The notes under the pieces: model-generated | Databases searched by the model: none | Told to the model about the DNA's origin: nothing | The model's input: the letters and a program-made list of their open reading frames with translations, nothing else | Program-made: the position numbers and the translations under genes | NCBI GenBank assembly: GCA_018823415.1 | Contig: JAHJIN010000368.1 | Location: 1-61,266, forward strand | Length of the DNA: 61,266 nucleotides | Direction of reading: 5' to 3' | Source: Chloroflexota bacterium | Lineage (GTDB): Bacteria; Chloroflexota; JAHJIN01 | Shown: positions 1 through 8,976 of the stretch, piece after piece | Layout of the letters: each line of letters opens with the position of its first letter | How positions within the stretch are numbered: position 1 is the stretch's first letter

Positions 1-105
1 CCCTCTCGGGCGCGAGCCCCCCCAAGCCGTTGGATTCGGATGGGGGGCAGGGGACTGGCGTCGAAGCCACAGCCAGTAGAGCAATTGCTGGAATTGCGGC
101 CCAGC

Positions 106-1233
106 CTATGCCCCAACCAACTTCCGCGGTGCGGAAGCTCCACCGTTTACGGCGGGGAGGATGTCACAGAACAGGTCATGATGTGCCGCAGCCGTCACGC
201 CAGGAATGTCCACGAACTCGTAGCGCGCGCCGTCGGGGATGTGCACCGGGATGACGCCGGCCGGCACGCCGGTGTAGGTCAGGACCCGTGCATCGCCCTC
301 TTGCCGGTCCTCCACCAGGCGATAAGGGGCCTCGGCCTGGAGCGCGATGCGCGGGTCGCCCAGCAGATAATAGTAGGGGAAATTGGCAAAGCCTTGTCGT
401 GTGCCATGATTCTGCACCTGGGCTACGTGGCCGATGGGGAAATCCGGCCAGGTGTAGCGGAACGGCAGCGCATCAAACTCGCCGATGAGATAGCCCTCGT
501 TGGGGCTGTACGCGAACCCGGCATAGGCAGCGGCCCCGCTATCGCCAAAGGCCAGGGCGATGGACCCATCTTCCCAGAGGCGGAACGTGTTACAGTTGGC
601 GGTGCCGATGACGATGGAGGACAGCTGCGGCACGTCGGCGGCACGCAGCGGTGCATCTTCCGCCAGATACCAGGACCGACGCCCACCGTGCCCGGTAAAG
701 GTCAGATAATAGGCGGTTTCCAGGCAGCGGATCAGGTTCTCCGGTGTGAGCGGCTGGACCGTGGTTGCGCCCGGGTCTATTGTCATGATCCGGGCGTCGA
801 CGTGGGCGGAGGGATTGGCGGCGTTCACGGCAATCACACGCTGCCCTCGGGCCTGCGCCGCCCGCTGCCACAAGGCCCGGGCATCGGACAGCGTAGAGCC
901 GGAGATGATGCCCACCGAGACGGTCGAGGGCCGGTCGCGCATAGTCAGGCTGAAATCGACCAGTACTTTATCGGACAGGCGAGTCGGCGACACTACCCAG
1001 AGCAGGAACACCGGGTCGTTGTCCAAGGCCTCGGCGAGGGAATGGGCAACCGTAAGGCCCTCGTGCCGGGCGATTTCCTGGGCCAGGGCATAGTATGGAT
1101 CCGTGGGATCAGCTAGGATCACTGTGCTCTGTTCATTCGAACCGGCGAGCACACGAAATGGACCGGGATTCCCCACAATCCCGGTAAGCAGGAGAATCAG
1201 GATCGCAGCGCAGGCAAGTAAGAAGGCACGCAT
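106..1233 (-). CDS. gingipain-like (peptidase C25 / caspase-fold) secreted protein
   Basis: A 375-aa protein with an N-terminal hydrophobic signal or anchor segment (residues 3-21), so it probably acts outside the cell. The middle shows the order of a C25/caspase-fold peptidase: a His in TGHGGRRSW (about residue 190), then a Cys in GTANCNTF about 30 residues later, then GDSGAAAYAGFAYSP, and a late GDPRIAL. In gingipains the His-Cys dyad sits in this arrangement with a glycine-rich segment after the Cys. The C-terminal part (from about 300) is probably a beta domain. The gene stands alone at the left edge, so its downstream context is not visible. The family match is inferred from motif order only; a non-peptidase relative is possible. 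Confidence 0.6.
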   Translation of the reverse strand: MRAFLLACAAILILLLTGIVGNPGPFRVLAGSNEQSTVILADPTDPYYALAQEIARHEGLTVAHSLAEALDNDPVFLLWVVSPTRLSDKVLVDFSLTMRDRPSTVSVGIISGSTLSDARALWQRAAQARGQRVIAVNAANPSAHVDARIMTIDPGATTVQPLTPENLIRCLETAYYLTFTGHGGRRSWYLAEDAPLRAADVPQLSSIVIGTANCNTFRLWEDGSIALAFGDSGAAAYAGFAYSPNEGYLIGEFDALPFRYTWPDFPIGHVAQVQNHGTRQGFANFPYYYLLGDPRIALQAEAPYRLVEDRQEGDARVLTYTGVPAGVIPVHIPDGARYEFVDIPGVTAAAHHDLFCDILPAVNGGASAPRKLVGA

Positions 1234-1282
1234 GTATCACTCTTTCAGGTTCTCGCCTGGAAGCCGAGGTTCAAGACCACGC

Positions 1283-1648
1283 TCAACTTGGTCTGGTCAA
1301 ATAGCCACATGCCAGAAACAAGATGCCGATGACGAGAAAAGGCAGGCTATACATGCTCATCAGCAGCAAGAGATAAGAATCAAGCCCAAAGGCCGATGAA
1401 GCGGCATAGACGGCGATGCCTAGACCTATTGCGCCAATGATCGCAGCACCTCCACCAATCTTTTCCCAACGCCATGCTGCAATGCACCCCATTATCGTAA
1501 GCGCGAGTAGAACCAGTACGGGAATAGCCGGTGTTTGCGGCGCATCCTCGTTCGTGATGGCAAGGGCCATGATCAGCAAAAAGACGCTGCTCACGGCAAT
1601 GCTCGACAGTCGCGTAGCCCAGCGCACCAATCTGACAGCTTCAGTCAC
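1283..1648 (-). CDS. small four-helix membrane protein, function unknown
   Basis: About 121 aa with four hydrophobic stretches (SIAVSSVFLLIMALAI, VLVLLALTIMGCIAA, AIIGAIGLGIAVYAA, LLLLMSMYSLPFLVIGILFL), so an integral membrane protein. I chose the GTG at 1648 because a GAGG stands about nine bases before it and it overlaps the end of the upstream gene in the sequence GTGACTGA, which suggests translational coupling. A TTG at 1663 would add five residues without a ribosome site. It is the second gene of a pair with the membrane protein at 1641-2063. No family recognised. Confidence 0.6.
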   Translation of the reverse strand: MTEAVRLVRWATRLSSIAVSSVFLLIMALAITNEDAPQTPAIPVLVLLALTIMGCIAAWRWEKIGGGAAIIGAIGLGIAVYAASSAFGLDSYLLLLMSMYSLPFLVIGILFLACGYLTRPS

Positions 1649-2063
1649 CTTGCTTTGCCTCAATTGGTGTCAATGCCTTGAACAACGTGCCCACAAGAGC
1701 AACTGACGCGCCGATGAATGTTACGTAAAGCCCCACGTCCGTAGCTGCAAAGAATCCCGCACTGGGTCCGATCTCGAGGACTCTCCAGACGCACCCGGCA
1801 ACCACTATGACAGCCCCCGCAGCAAGAACCACGCCAGGAATAGCATATCTTGCCCCCTGCCTTCGCCCAAGGAACACCCCCCAAAGAAGGAGTATCAACC
1901 CAATCCCACCGGTGACAATCCCGTTATCTTCCCATCCTATCGCAATAGCTTCGTAGGCAGCCCCTTCAACACCGAAGAGAACGGGGACGCTTATCCAGGG
2001 CAGGAGTGCCCCAATAACAAGGACCACCGCACCGATAATGACAAGTATCCGGCTTGCTCGCAT
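1641..2063 (-). CDS. small four-helix membrane protein, function unknown
   Basis: About 140 aa with four hydrophobic segments: ILVIIGAVVLVIGALLPWI at the N terminus, GIVTGGIGLILLLWGVFLG, GVVLAAGAVIVVAGCVW and LYVTFIGASVALVGTLF. The ATG at 2063 (MRASRIL) is preceded by GGGAGGGAAG at good spacing; the longer open frame to 2150 has no ribosome site and reads through hydrophilic sequence. It is the first gene of a two-gene membrane-protein unit with 1283-1648. Function unknown. Confidence 0.65.
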   Translation of the reverse strand: MRASRILVIIGAVVLVIGALLPWISVPVLFGVEGAAYEAIAIGWEDNGIVTGGIGLILLLWGVFLGRRQGARYAIPGVVLAAGAVIVVAGCVWRVLEIGPSAGFFAATDVGLYVTFIGASVALVGTLFKALTPIEAKQGD

Positions 2064-2133
2064 ATGACTTCCCTCCCCCATAATACTGACATATCTGATA
2101 TCGCAGGGTTGTGCCTGACTCCTCTTTCTCAAC

Positions 2134-2859
2134 TTATCGCACGAACCCAAACCCCAGGATTTCGCCGATGGAGCTTAGCACGTCGCCGTAGAAATTGCCG
2201 CCCATCTGGCGAAACAACTCGAAGGGCAGCTCTGGCGCGCCGAAGAACGGCCGCAGCGTCCAGGCCATCTGCGAGCCCACAAAGCCATAGATGAGGATCC
2301 AGCCCCACAGGATCAAGAGTCGCAGCAAAACACCGTCATCCCGGTGCACGTGGGTCATGCCCAACTGGAGAAACACCACTCCAAACACGCCGGTCAGGGC
2401 AAATATCCCGACATTGAGGAGTTTAAAGAACTGATAGCTCGGCGCCGTCCACCAGAAGAACAGCGTGATGGGCAAAAAGCTCACCAGCAGCACCGACGTC
2501 ACGGTGATGGCCGTGAGGACCAGGGCCAACGTCTGAAAGAACGTGAGCCGGGAGCCAAAGAACAGGTTAAAGAAGTACAGGCTGGGCAGGCAGATGATGA
2601 GCGTGATGAGGAACAGGACCGGCAGTTTGATGGCTGAGGCCAGTGCTTGCTGCCAGTGCGGTGAGGTGGAACCCATGACGGCCCCATAGAGTGCCAGGAA
2701 CACGGCGGAACTGATGAGCATGTCCCTGATCTTGGCATTGACCTCCTGGCCCTCGCGGATCTCGGAAAAGAAGGCGTTGCGGTTCCGTAGGATGCGGTCG
2801 ATCACGCGAAAGGCGTCCAGGGCACCGCCAAGATTGCGCGCGCGTAAAGTCTCGTTCAT
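2134..2859 (-). CDS. multi-pass membrane protein of the PadR operon
   Basis: A 241-aa protein beginning MNETLRARNLGG, with a soluble N terminus of about 50 residues and then about six hydrophobic helices (for example FLALYGAVMG, LPVLFLITLIICLPSLYFF, LALVLTAITVTSVLLVSF, LLNVGIFALTGVFGVVFLQL, LLILWGWILIYGFV). Start chosen because the ATG at 2859 overlaps the previous stop as ATGA. It is the last gene of a padR / prefix-domain / membrane-protein operon, an arrangement seen in other bacteria where PadR controls small membrane proteins. It loosely resembles Yip1-type integral membrane proteins, but I do not assign a family. Role unknown. Confidence 0.65.
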   Translation of the reverse strand: MNETLRARNLGGALDAFRVIDRILRNRNAFFSEIREGQEVNAKIRDMLISSAVFLALYGAVMGSTSPHWQQALASAIKLPVLFLITLIICLPSLYFFNLFFGSRLTFFQTLALVLTAITVTSVLLVSFLPITLFFWWTAPSYQFFKLLNVGIFALTGVFGVVFLQLGMTHVHRDDGVLLRLLILWGWILIYGFVGSQMAWTLRPFFGAPELPFELFRQMGGNFYGDVLSSIGEILGFGFVR

Positions 2860-3320
2860 CGGACCACCTGCATGACGGATAGTGCGCCGAAAAAGAGCCA
2901 GACCGGAAAACCCAGCCGCCAGCGGCGCAGGAACAGGCCCGGCGTGAGCAGGGCCAGGATCGATAGCGTGAGGAGCAGGGCCGGCGTGGAAAGGTGCTGC
3001 CAGGCCCCATAGCCCTGGATGAGGGGCAGCCCCACCCATTTGAAGGCCAGGGCCAGGGCCACCGGCACCGTGGTGGAGAGCAGCGCCTCCAGGACCGAGT
3101 TGCCGTGTACGCTTTCCATCTCCCGGGCCACGGCCCGGGCCTCGCCAAAGCGGCTGATGGCGAGATGGGTTGCCTCTCTTGGATCTCGCCCGCGTGCCAC
3201 TTCCTCGGCTACGATCTCTTCCAGGTGCGCCCGGGCCTCACGCAGGATCTCCCGCTCCGTGAGCATGTCCACGGCCAGGTGGCCTTGCAACTCTTCCAGG
3301 TACGCGTCGATGGCGGTCAT
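2856..3320 (-). CDS. membrane protein with N-terminal permease-prefix (HAAS-like) domain
   Basis: A 154-aa protein. Residues 1-75 (MTAIDAYLEELQGHL, EIVAEEVARGRDPREATHLAISRFGEA) look like the short helical prefix domain found in front of permeases and in DUF1700/HAAS proteins that accompany PadR regulators. The rest holds two or three membrane helices (STTVPVALALAFKWVGL, LLLTLSILALLTPGLFL, FPVWLFFGALSVMQVV). The start overlaps the padR stop (ATGA, 3317-3320) and the stop overlaps the next start (ATGA, 2856-2859), so the three genes are translationally coupled. Function probably linked to envelope or stress sensing under PadR control; this is inference. Confidence 0.7.
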   Translation of the reverse strand: MTAIDAYLEELQGHLAVDMLTEREILREARAHLEEIVAEEVARGRDPREATHLAISRFGEARAVAREMESVHGNSVLEALLSTTVPVALALAFKWVGLPLIQGYGAWQHLSTPALLLTLSILALLTPGLFLRRWRLGFPVWLFFGALSVMQVVR

Positions 3321-3676
3321 GATACGCCCCCGGCCGCCGGTTGCGGCTCGTTGTGGCCCAGGAATTGCGCCAGCCGTTCCGAAAAGGCCAGCCACTCCTT
3401 TGCGGACTCTTTCAAGGCGCGCTGCCCCTTGTCGGTGAGGTGGTAATACTTGCGCGACGGCCCCTGTTCCACCACCTGCCACTCGCCCCGGATCAGCCCC
3501 TCGCGCTCCAGCTTGTGCAGGGCCGGGTATAGCGAGCCTTCTTTGAAATCAAAATAGCCCTCGCTGCGCTTCACCAGTTCCTTGGCGATGAGGTAGCCGT
3601 ACATGGGCCGCTCCTGCAAGAGCCGCAGGATCAGCACGGCGCTGGCTCCCTGGCGCGGGTCATTATCCTTACCCAT
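3317..3676 (-). CDS. PadR family transcriptional regulator
   Basis: A 119-aa winged-helix regulator with the family signature: LILRLLQERPMYGYLIAKEL near the N terminus, then EGSLYPALHKLEREGLI for the recognition helix and wing, and RKYYHLTDKGQRAL. It is the first gene of a coupled operon with two membrane-protein genes, and probably represses its own operon. Directly upstream lies a perfect-consensus promoter with flanking inverted repeats, which would be its operator. Length is normal for the small PadR-s1 subgroup. The ligand cannot be told from the sequence. Confidence 0.93.
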   Translation of the reverse strand: MGKDNDPRQGASAVLILRLLQERPMYGYLIAKELVKRSEGYFDFKEGSLYPALHKLEREGLIRGEWQVVEQGPSRKYYHLTDKGQRALKESAKEWLAFSERLAQFLGHNEPQPAAGGVS

Positions 3677-3694
3677 GATATGCTCTCCTTCGAT

Positions 3695-3749
3695 ACATAG
3701 ATTATCTATATACTATTGAGATTATAGCACATTGAGAAATCTATGTCAA
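3695..3749 (-). promoter_or_regulatory. consensus sigma-70 promoter of the padR operon with inverted-repeat operators
   Basis: On the minus strand TTGACA (3744-3749) and TATAAT (3721-3726) are separated by exactly 17 bases. An 8-bp inverted repeat, ACATAGAT at 3695-3702 and ATCTATGT at 3739-3746, flanks the core; the second arm overlaps the -35. Inside the first arm is a tighter palindrome ATAGAT-T-ATCTAT (3697-3709). A promoter this strong needs repression, and these sites fit PadR autoregulation (inference). Confidence 0.8.
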
Positions 3750-3834
3750 GATGGTCAATGTACCTGGTTGCGCACACCTCCTGATACGAGGAGTTGGCCG
3801 CGGGCCTTCACCTGATTTCGCCGACTACCTGAGG

Positions 3835-6105
3835 CTAAAGCAGCCGACCCACCGCGTACCCGGCCTTGGTGGCCTCGAAGACCCGGCCCGGGGCGAACGA
3901 ATCGCCGATGTTGTGGATTTCTGGCGCCACGCGAGCCTGCACGCACGCCTCGTATAGGGCGTCGTCGGGGCGGGCACCGGCTGCCAGCACCACCAGGTCG
4001 GCCGATAGCGTTTGCTCTTGTTCCTGGACCTTGATGGGCCGGGCCAGCGGGTTCTTGACGTTCTCTGGCAGCACCGGTGCCCAGGTTACATAGGGGTCCG
4101 GCACCGTGGGCGAAACATTGCGCACCACGGTCACAGTATTTTCCTGGATGCTTTGCAGCCGGGTGCAGTTCAAAAGCATCACGCCGGCCTGCTCCAGGTA
4201 GTGAATGAGATAGCCCCGGTTGGCGCTGCAAGAGTCGGCCATGAAGTACGGCAGCATCTCGATGACGGTAACGGCCTTGTCCCGCTCACCGACCAGGAAA
4301 TACGCCATTTCGCAGCCCACGTCGCCGCCGCCCACCACCACCACGTGCTTGGCCCGGTCGGCGCGGGCCGGATCGCGCAGCAGGTCCACGGCCTGCACCA
4401 CGTGGGGGCCGTCGATCCCGGGCACCGGCGGGGCGCTGGGTCTGGCTCCGATGCAGAGCACCACGGCGTCAAATCCTTCCTGCTGCAAGAGGTCCACCGT
4501 GGCCCGGGTGTCGAGCCGGAGCGCCAGCTTGTGCTCGCGCGCGCAGGCCCACACCGCTTCGTCCAGGTATGCCACATAGTTGGCTACGTCAAACTTGAAC
4601 CGGGGAACCGAGCCGGGGATCAGTGTGCCGCCGACGGCGTCGCGCTGCTCGAACAGGGTGACGTCGTGGCCGCGTTGGGCGGCGGTGCAGGCGCACATCA
4701 CGCCGGCTGGCCCAGCGCCCACCACCGCCACCCGCTTGGGCCGGGGTGCCGGGGCGAGCGCATCCGGCAGCACGTCTTCAAAGCCGGTGCGCGGGTTCAC
4801 GGCGCACTGGGGATGACCGCCGTGGATGAACTCGTTGATACACGCCTCCTGGTCGCCGATGCAGGGAATGATCTCGCGGACCTGGCCGGCGAATGCCTTT
4901 TGCGGCCAGTACGGGTCGGCCAGGAGTGGCCGGGCCAGCATCACCATGTCACACTGGCTGTCCTGCAAGGCCCGCTCGGCCAGGTCGGGGTAGCCCAGTT
5001 TGCCCACGGCAACGATTGGCACTGGCAGGCCGGCGTTGGATTGGACCTCGTGCTCGGCGAAATCGGTCTTGACCAGTTGGGCCGCGAGCAAAAAGCAGCC
5101 CGGCGGCATGGGAGCCGGGGGATGTGGCAGCCACCAGTTGTCATAGCAGCCCAGGTCCACGTCAAACATGTCTACGCCGGCCCGGACCAGGTTGTGCATA
5201 TAGTCCAGTGTTTGAGCCACGGACCGCTCGCGGCGGAACGGGCGCAGGGACCGGACCTGGTTCATGCGTGCGCCATAGGTCTCGCGCAGGGCCAGCGACA
5301 GGTCGATGCGATACATGATGGGATAAGCCGGCCCACAGCGGTCCCGGATTTCCTGCACCAACTCGATGCCAAAGGTCTGCCAGTTGGCGAACCGGCCCCA
5401 CCGGCGGCGATTGAAGGCTGTGTTGCTCATCTGCTCCAGCAAATAGCCCTCGTGCCCGTGGAGGTACACCCCGTCGATGAGACAGGCTTTGGCGTCGGCG
5501 GCGGCCTGGCCGGTGGCGCGGATGATGCGCCGGCATTCGCGGCCCCATAGCGGTCGGCATGGGACCGCCGGCATGTAAAAGTTGGGGTTCCACGACGCCG
5601 AGACCGGCAGTTTCCACTTTTTGAGCAGGCATTCCGGCGAACCGACCCGGCCCAGGCCCGGCGTGAGCTGAATAAAGAACCGGGCGCCATAGGCGTGAAC
5701 ACTCTCTGCTAGGTCGCGCCAGCCCGACAGCACCGTGCGCGAGCGGTCGATGCGCGGGAAATAGCTCAGGCCGGCCACGTCCGTCACCGAGGGGTCGATG
5801 CCGTGGCTGGTGGGCACCAGGCCAGACGTGATGAGTCCCACGCCACCCTTGGCCCGTTCGGCAAAGTACTGGATCATCTTGTCGTTGGGCCGGCCCGTCT
5901 CCTCAGCCATGTTGATGTTGCCCATTGGCCCCATCACGATGCGGTTCTTGAGCTTGACGCCGTTCACCTGGATGGGGGAAAAGAGCATCGGGTATGGGTA
6001 TAGATTGTCCGTCATCTGGCCCTGCGCCAGCCGCGTCTCGTCTTGAAACCACTGACCGTATTCGTCCACGAGTTGCTGGATCAAAGCCTGGTATGGGTCC
6101 GTCAT
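3835..6105 (-). CDS. old-yellow-enzyme-type NADH:flavin oxidoreductase with Fe-S and FAD/NAD domains (2,4-dienoyl-CoA reductase-like)
   Basis: A 756-aa protein like bacterial 2,4-dienoyl-CoA reductase and trimethylamine dehydrogenase. Residues about 20-400 are an FMN-binding TIM barrel (NGVKLKNRIVMGPMGN near the N terminus; HGHEGYLLEQM in the active-site region). Residues 415-434 form the iron-sulfur segment, but it reads C-x2-D-x3-C-x11-C, with Asp418 where the second cluster Cys is normally found. Next come an FAD Rossmann motif (VAVVGAGPAGVMCA) and an NAD(P) motif (VVVVGGGDVGCE). The ATG at 6105 follows AAAGGAGG. It is divergent from a nitroreductase gene. It likely reduces an activated C=C bond of an unsaturated acyl or enone substrate; the substrate is unknown. 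Confidence 0.85.
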   Translation of the reverse strand: MTDPYQALIQQLVDEYGQWFQDETRLAQGQMTDNLYPYPMLFSPIQVNGVKLKNRIVMGPMGNINMAEETGRPNDKMIQYFAERAKGGVGLITSGLVPTSHGIDPSVTDVAGLSYFPRIDRSRTVLSGWRDLAESVHAYGARFFIQLTPGLGRVGSPECLLKKWKLPVSASWNPNFYMPAVPCRPLWGRECRRIIRATGQAAADAKACLIDGVYLHGHEGYLLEQMSNTAFNRRRWGRFANWQTFGIELVQEIRDRCGPAYPIMYRIDLSLALRETYGARMNQVRSLRPFRRERSVAQTLDYMHNLVRAGVDMFDVDLGCYDNWWLPHPPAPMPPGCFLLAAQLVKTDFAEHEVQSNAGLPVPIVAVGKLGYPDLAERALQDSQCDMVMLARPLLADPYWPQKAFAGQVREIIPCIGDQEACINEFIHGGHPQCAVNPRTGFEDVLPDALAPAPRPKRVAVVGAGPAGVMCACTAAQRGHDVTLFEQRDAVGGTLIPGSVPRFKFDVANYVAYLDEAVWACAREHKLALRLDTRATVDLLQQEGFDAVVLCIGARPSAPPVPGIDGPHVVQAVDLLRDPARADRAKHVVVVGGGDVGCEMAYFLVGERDKAVTVIEMLPYFMADSCSANRGYLIHYLEQAGVMLLNCTRLQSIQENTVTVVRNVSPTVPDPYVTWAPVLPENVKNPLARPIKVQEQEQTLSADLVVLAAGARPDDALYEACVQARVAPEIHNIGDSFAPGRVFEATKAGYAVGRLL

Positions 6106-6239
6106 GTGCGCCTCCTTTGTGGTCAAGTTGATTCTACCACGCCCCGGGCCTGCGCGCAAGATGGACTAGCCAACGGAACCAAAGTGTGGTAAACTTCTCA
6201 TGGGCAGAGATACAAGGCAACAGGCGAAAAGGAGTGGAA

Positions 6240-7019
6240 ATGAACGCGGTTATGGAACTCTTGCTCAATCGCAAGTCGGTTCGGGTCTACGAAAAGAGAG
6301 AGATTGGCTCGGCGGTCAAGGACGAGATCCTGGCTGCTGCCATGCGTGCCCCCACGGCCGGGGGCATGATGCTGTATTCGATCATCGAGGTCAAGGACCA
6401 GGCCGCCAAGGATAGGCTGGTCGAGACCTGCGACCATCAACCGTTTCTCGCTCAGGCCCCCCTCGTGCTGCTCTTTCTGGCCGATTACCAGAGATGGCAC
6501 GACTATTTCGTTGCCTCGGGCGTCGAGCGACTCTGCGAGCAAGAAGGGGTTCCCATGCGCAAACCGGAAGAGGGCGACCTGTTCCTGGCCTGCTGTGATG
6601 CCCTCATCGCCGCCCAGACCGCTGTCATCGCCGCCGAATCGCTGGGAATTGGGTCTTGCTACATCGGGGACATTATGGAGAACTATGAAATCCACAAAGA
6701 GCTGTTCGATTTGCCGCAATACGTTTTCCCCATCTGCCTGCTTTGCTTTGGCTATCCCACCGAACAGCAACAAGCCCGGGCGCTGACGCCCCGGTTCCCC
6801 CGCGAGTTTATCGTGTTCGAGGGCCAGTACAAGAGGCTGACAGAGGACGAGTTTGAAGCGATGTACCGTGAGAGGCACGCGCAGTTGTTCCGCGACCGAG
6901 AGGAAATCGACGGGGCCCGGAACATCGGGCAGTTGATGTACGTGCGCAAATTCAATGCCGACTTTTCCCGGGAGATGAACCGGTCGGTCCGGGCCATGGT
7001 GCAGGCCTGGACTTCGTAG
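6240..7019 (+). CDS. nitroreductase family FMN oxidoreductase
   Basis: A 259-aa flavoprotein of the NfsA/nitroreductase fold. The start (MNAVMELLLNRKSVRVY) carries the usual RKSVR phosphate-binding motif, followed by AAMRAPTAGGMMLYSI and, later, AAESLGIGSCYIGDI, all typical of the FMN site. The ATG at 6240 is preceded by AAAAGGAG. The protein would use NAD(P)H to reduce nitro compounds, quinones or flavins in the cytoplasm. It is divergent from the old-yellow-enzyme gene, so the two reductases may share a regulatory region. A YRERH-rich C-terminal tail of about 60 residues extends past the core fold. Confidence 0.88.
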   Translation: MNAVMELLLNRKSVRVYEKREIGSAVKDEILAAAMRAPTAGGMMLYSIIEVKDQAAKDRLVETCDHQPFLAQAPLVLLFLADYQRWHDYFVASGVERLCEQEGVPMRKPEEGDLFLACCDALIAAQTAVIAAESLGIGSCYIGDIMENYEIHKELFDLPQYVFPICLLCFGYPTEQQQARALTPRFPREFIVFEGQYKRLTEDEFEAMYRERHAQLFRDREEIDGARNIGQLMYVRKFNADFSREMNRSVRAMVQAWTS

Positions 7020-7071
7020 ACGTGGACCGCCGACTGATTGCGGATCGCCGTGTCGAGTGAGGTGCTCTAAC

Positions 7072-7980
7072 GTGAACCACACTACCAACCAACCCGTATT
7101 CCTGACCCTGGTCCGGTCGCCCGGCGAGTTGCCGCTGGCGCGCGTTCTCATTGACAGCATTCGTTCGTTCGGCGGCCCGCTGAGCCAATGCCCCATCTGG
7201 CTGTTCGAGGCGAATCCCGGCCAGGCGCCCTGCGCCAGCCTGGAAGGCGCTGGCGTCAGGGTGCTCTCACTGACTGTGCCGGCAACCGTGCGGCACCACT
7301 TTTTCGGCGACAAGGTGTACGCCTGCGCCCGGGCCGAAGAGTTGGCCGGCGACAGCGTCCGTTCGCTGGTCTGGATCGACCCCATGTGCCTGATGGTCAA
7401 TCCGCCGCTGCTGTTTGACCTGGGCCAGGGGTTTGACGCGGCGGTGCGGCCGGTACACATTCGCAACGTGGGGCTGCTGGCTGACGAGCCGGTGGACGCC
7501 TTCTGGCGCCGGGTGTACGATGCCGTGGGCGTGCCAGACGTCCTGACCACGGTGGAATCCTTTGTGGACGCGCAGTGCCTTCGCGCCTATTTCAACTCGC
7601 ACGCGTTTGCCGTGAACCCGGCCCGGGGGCTGCTGGGCCGGTGGTTCCAGCTCTTTGAGTCGCTGGTCGGCGACCGCGAGTTCCAGGCCGGCCCGGGCCG
7701 GGACGAGCGGCACCACATCTTTTTGTTCCAGGCCGTTCTCAGCGCCCTCCTGGTCACGGCGCTGGATCCGGGGCGGATTTGTATGCTGCCGCCCAACTAT
7801 AACTATCCCTACAACCTGCACCAGTCGGTGCCGCCGGACCGGCGCGCCCGGGCACTCGACGACCTCGTGTGCGTGGCTTATGAGGACCGGGCCATCGACC
7901 CGGCCCTGATGGACGACATCGAGGTGCGGGAACCTCTGCGTTCGTGGCTATCTGCCCACACTGAAAACGAACCAAACTGA
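7072..7980 (+). CDS. hypothetical protein, possibly a GT-A-fold glycosyltransferase
   Basis: A 302-aa soluble protein. I chose GTG 7072 because GAGTGAGG lies about nine bases upstream; a GTG at 7057 is also open. The sequence starts with a beta strand (PVFLTLVRS), carries SLVWIDPMCLMVNPP in the middle, which resembles the DxD-containing strand of GT-A transferases, and then YFNSHAFAVNP. No signal peptide or membrane segment. It ends about 50 bp before the moxR-like gene. The assignment is weak; it could be any nucleotide-sugar-binding Rossmann-like protein. Confidence 0.5.
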   Translation: MNHTTNQPVFLTLVRSPGELPLARVLIDSIRSFGGPLSQCPIWLFEANPGQAPCASLEGAGVRVLSLTVPATVRHHFFGDKVYACARAEELAGDSVRSLVWIDPMCLMVNPPLLFDLGQGFDAAVRPVHIRNVGLLADEPVDAFWRRVYDAVGVPDVLTTVESFVDAQCLRAYFNSHAFAVNPARGLLGRWFQLFESLVGDREFQAGPGRDERHHIFLFQAVLSALLVTALDPGRICMLPPNYNYPYNLHQSVPPDRRARALDDLVCVAYEDRAIDPALMDDIEVREPLRSWLSAHTENEPN

Positions 7981-8031
7981 CGCCTGACTGGTGATATACA
8001 GGCGCGTCTATCATACCTTGAGGTGAGATCA

Positions 8032-8976
8032 ATGCCAGACATCCAGAAAACCACCCGCCGGGTGCAGGAAAACGTGGCCCGGGTCATCGTGGGCAAGGAC
8101 GAGGTCATCGAACTGTGCCTGGTGGCCCTGCTCTGCGAGGGGCACATCCTTCTTGAGGACGTGCCGGGCATCGGCAAGACCACGCTGGCCAAGGCCCTGG
8201 CCCGGTCACTGGGCTGTTCGTTCAACCGCATCCAGTTCACGCCGGACCTGCTTCCCAGCGACGTGACCGGTATCTCGTTCTATAACCAAAAGACCCAAGA
8301 GTTCGAGTTCCGGCCCGGCCCCGTCATGTCGCATATCGTGTTGGCCGACGAGATCAACCGGGCCACGCCCCGCACCCAGTCGGCTCTGCTGGAGTGCATG
8401 CAAGAGCGCCAGGCCACGGTGGATGGCGTGACGCGCTCGTTGCCCCGGCCGTTCATGGTGCTGGCGACGCAGAACCCCATCGAGCTGGAGGGCACGTTCC
8501 CGCTGCCCGAGGCCCAGATCGACCGCTTTCTCATGCGCCTCAAGCTGGGCTATCCCTCAGAGGCCGACGAGGGCGAGATATTGGTGCGTTTCGAGCAATC
8601 GGACCCGCTGGAAGCGCTGTCGCCGGTGCTGGAGACGGACGAGTTGCTGGCGATGCAGCAACAGGTCCGGGCCATCCACGTGGAAGACGACCTGCGCGAG
8701 TACATTGTGCGCGTGGTGCGCGCCACGCGGGATCACCGATCTGTGGAGCTAGGGGCCAGCCCGCGCGGCTCGCTGTTCCTGCATCGTACCGCCCAGGCCT
8801 GGGCCGCGTTGCAGGGCCGCGACTTTGTGTTGCCTGACGACGTCAAGCACCTGGCCCCGCACGTGCTGGCTCACCGCCTGATCCTCAACCCCGAGGCCCG
8901 GCTGCACGGCCGCAAGGTGGAACAGATCGTCGAGGAGATCGTGAGCGCAGAGCCGGTGCCGGTGGAGGCTGGCTAG
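8032..8976 (+). CDS. MoxR family AAA+ ATPase
   Basis: A 314-aa AAA+ chaperone. Walker A is in [16 protein letters not shown], Walker B in [16 protein letters not shown], and the GLATQNP-type sensor region appears as [20 protein letters not shown]. MoxR proteins help assemble or activate partner complexes, usually together with a VWA or DUF58 protein, which here is the next gene, overlapping by one base in TAGTG. The ATG at 8032 follows GAGGTGA; a GTG at 8023 is a less likely start. The substrate is not known. Confidence 0.92.
   Translation: MPDIQKTTRRVQENVARVIVGKDEVIELCLVALLCEGHILLEDVPGIGKTTLAKALARSLGCSFNRIQFTPDLLPSDVTGISFYNQKTQEFEFRPGPVMSHIVLADEINRATPRTQSALLECMQERQATVDGVTRSLPRPFMVLATQNPIELEGTFPLPEAQIDRFLMRLKLGYPSEADEGEILVRFEQSDPLEALSPVLETDELLAMQQQVRAIHVEDDLREYIVRVVRATRDHRSVELGASPRGSLFLHRTAQAWAALQGRDFVLPDDVKHLAPHVLAHRLILNPEARLHGRKVEQIVEEIVSAEPVPVEAG

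Noticed and set aside
1..105. A gene at the left edge
   Set aside because: Only 105 bases lie beyond the peptidase stop; no start, ribosome site or motif seen.
4012..5550. A 512-codon plus-strand frame opposite the old-yellow-enzyme gene
   Set aside because: Antisense shadow of a gene with clear FMN, FAD and NAD motifs.
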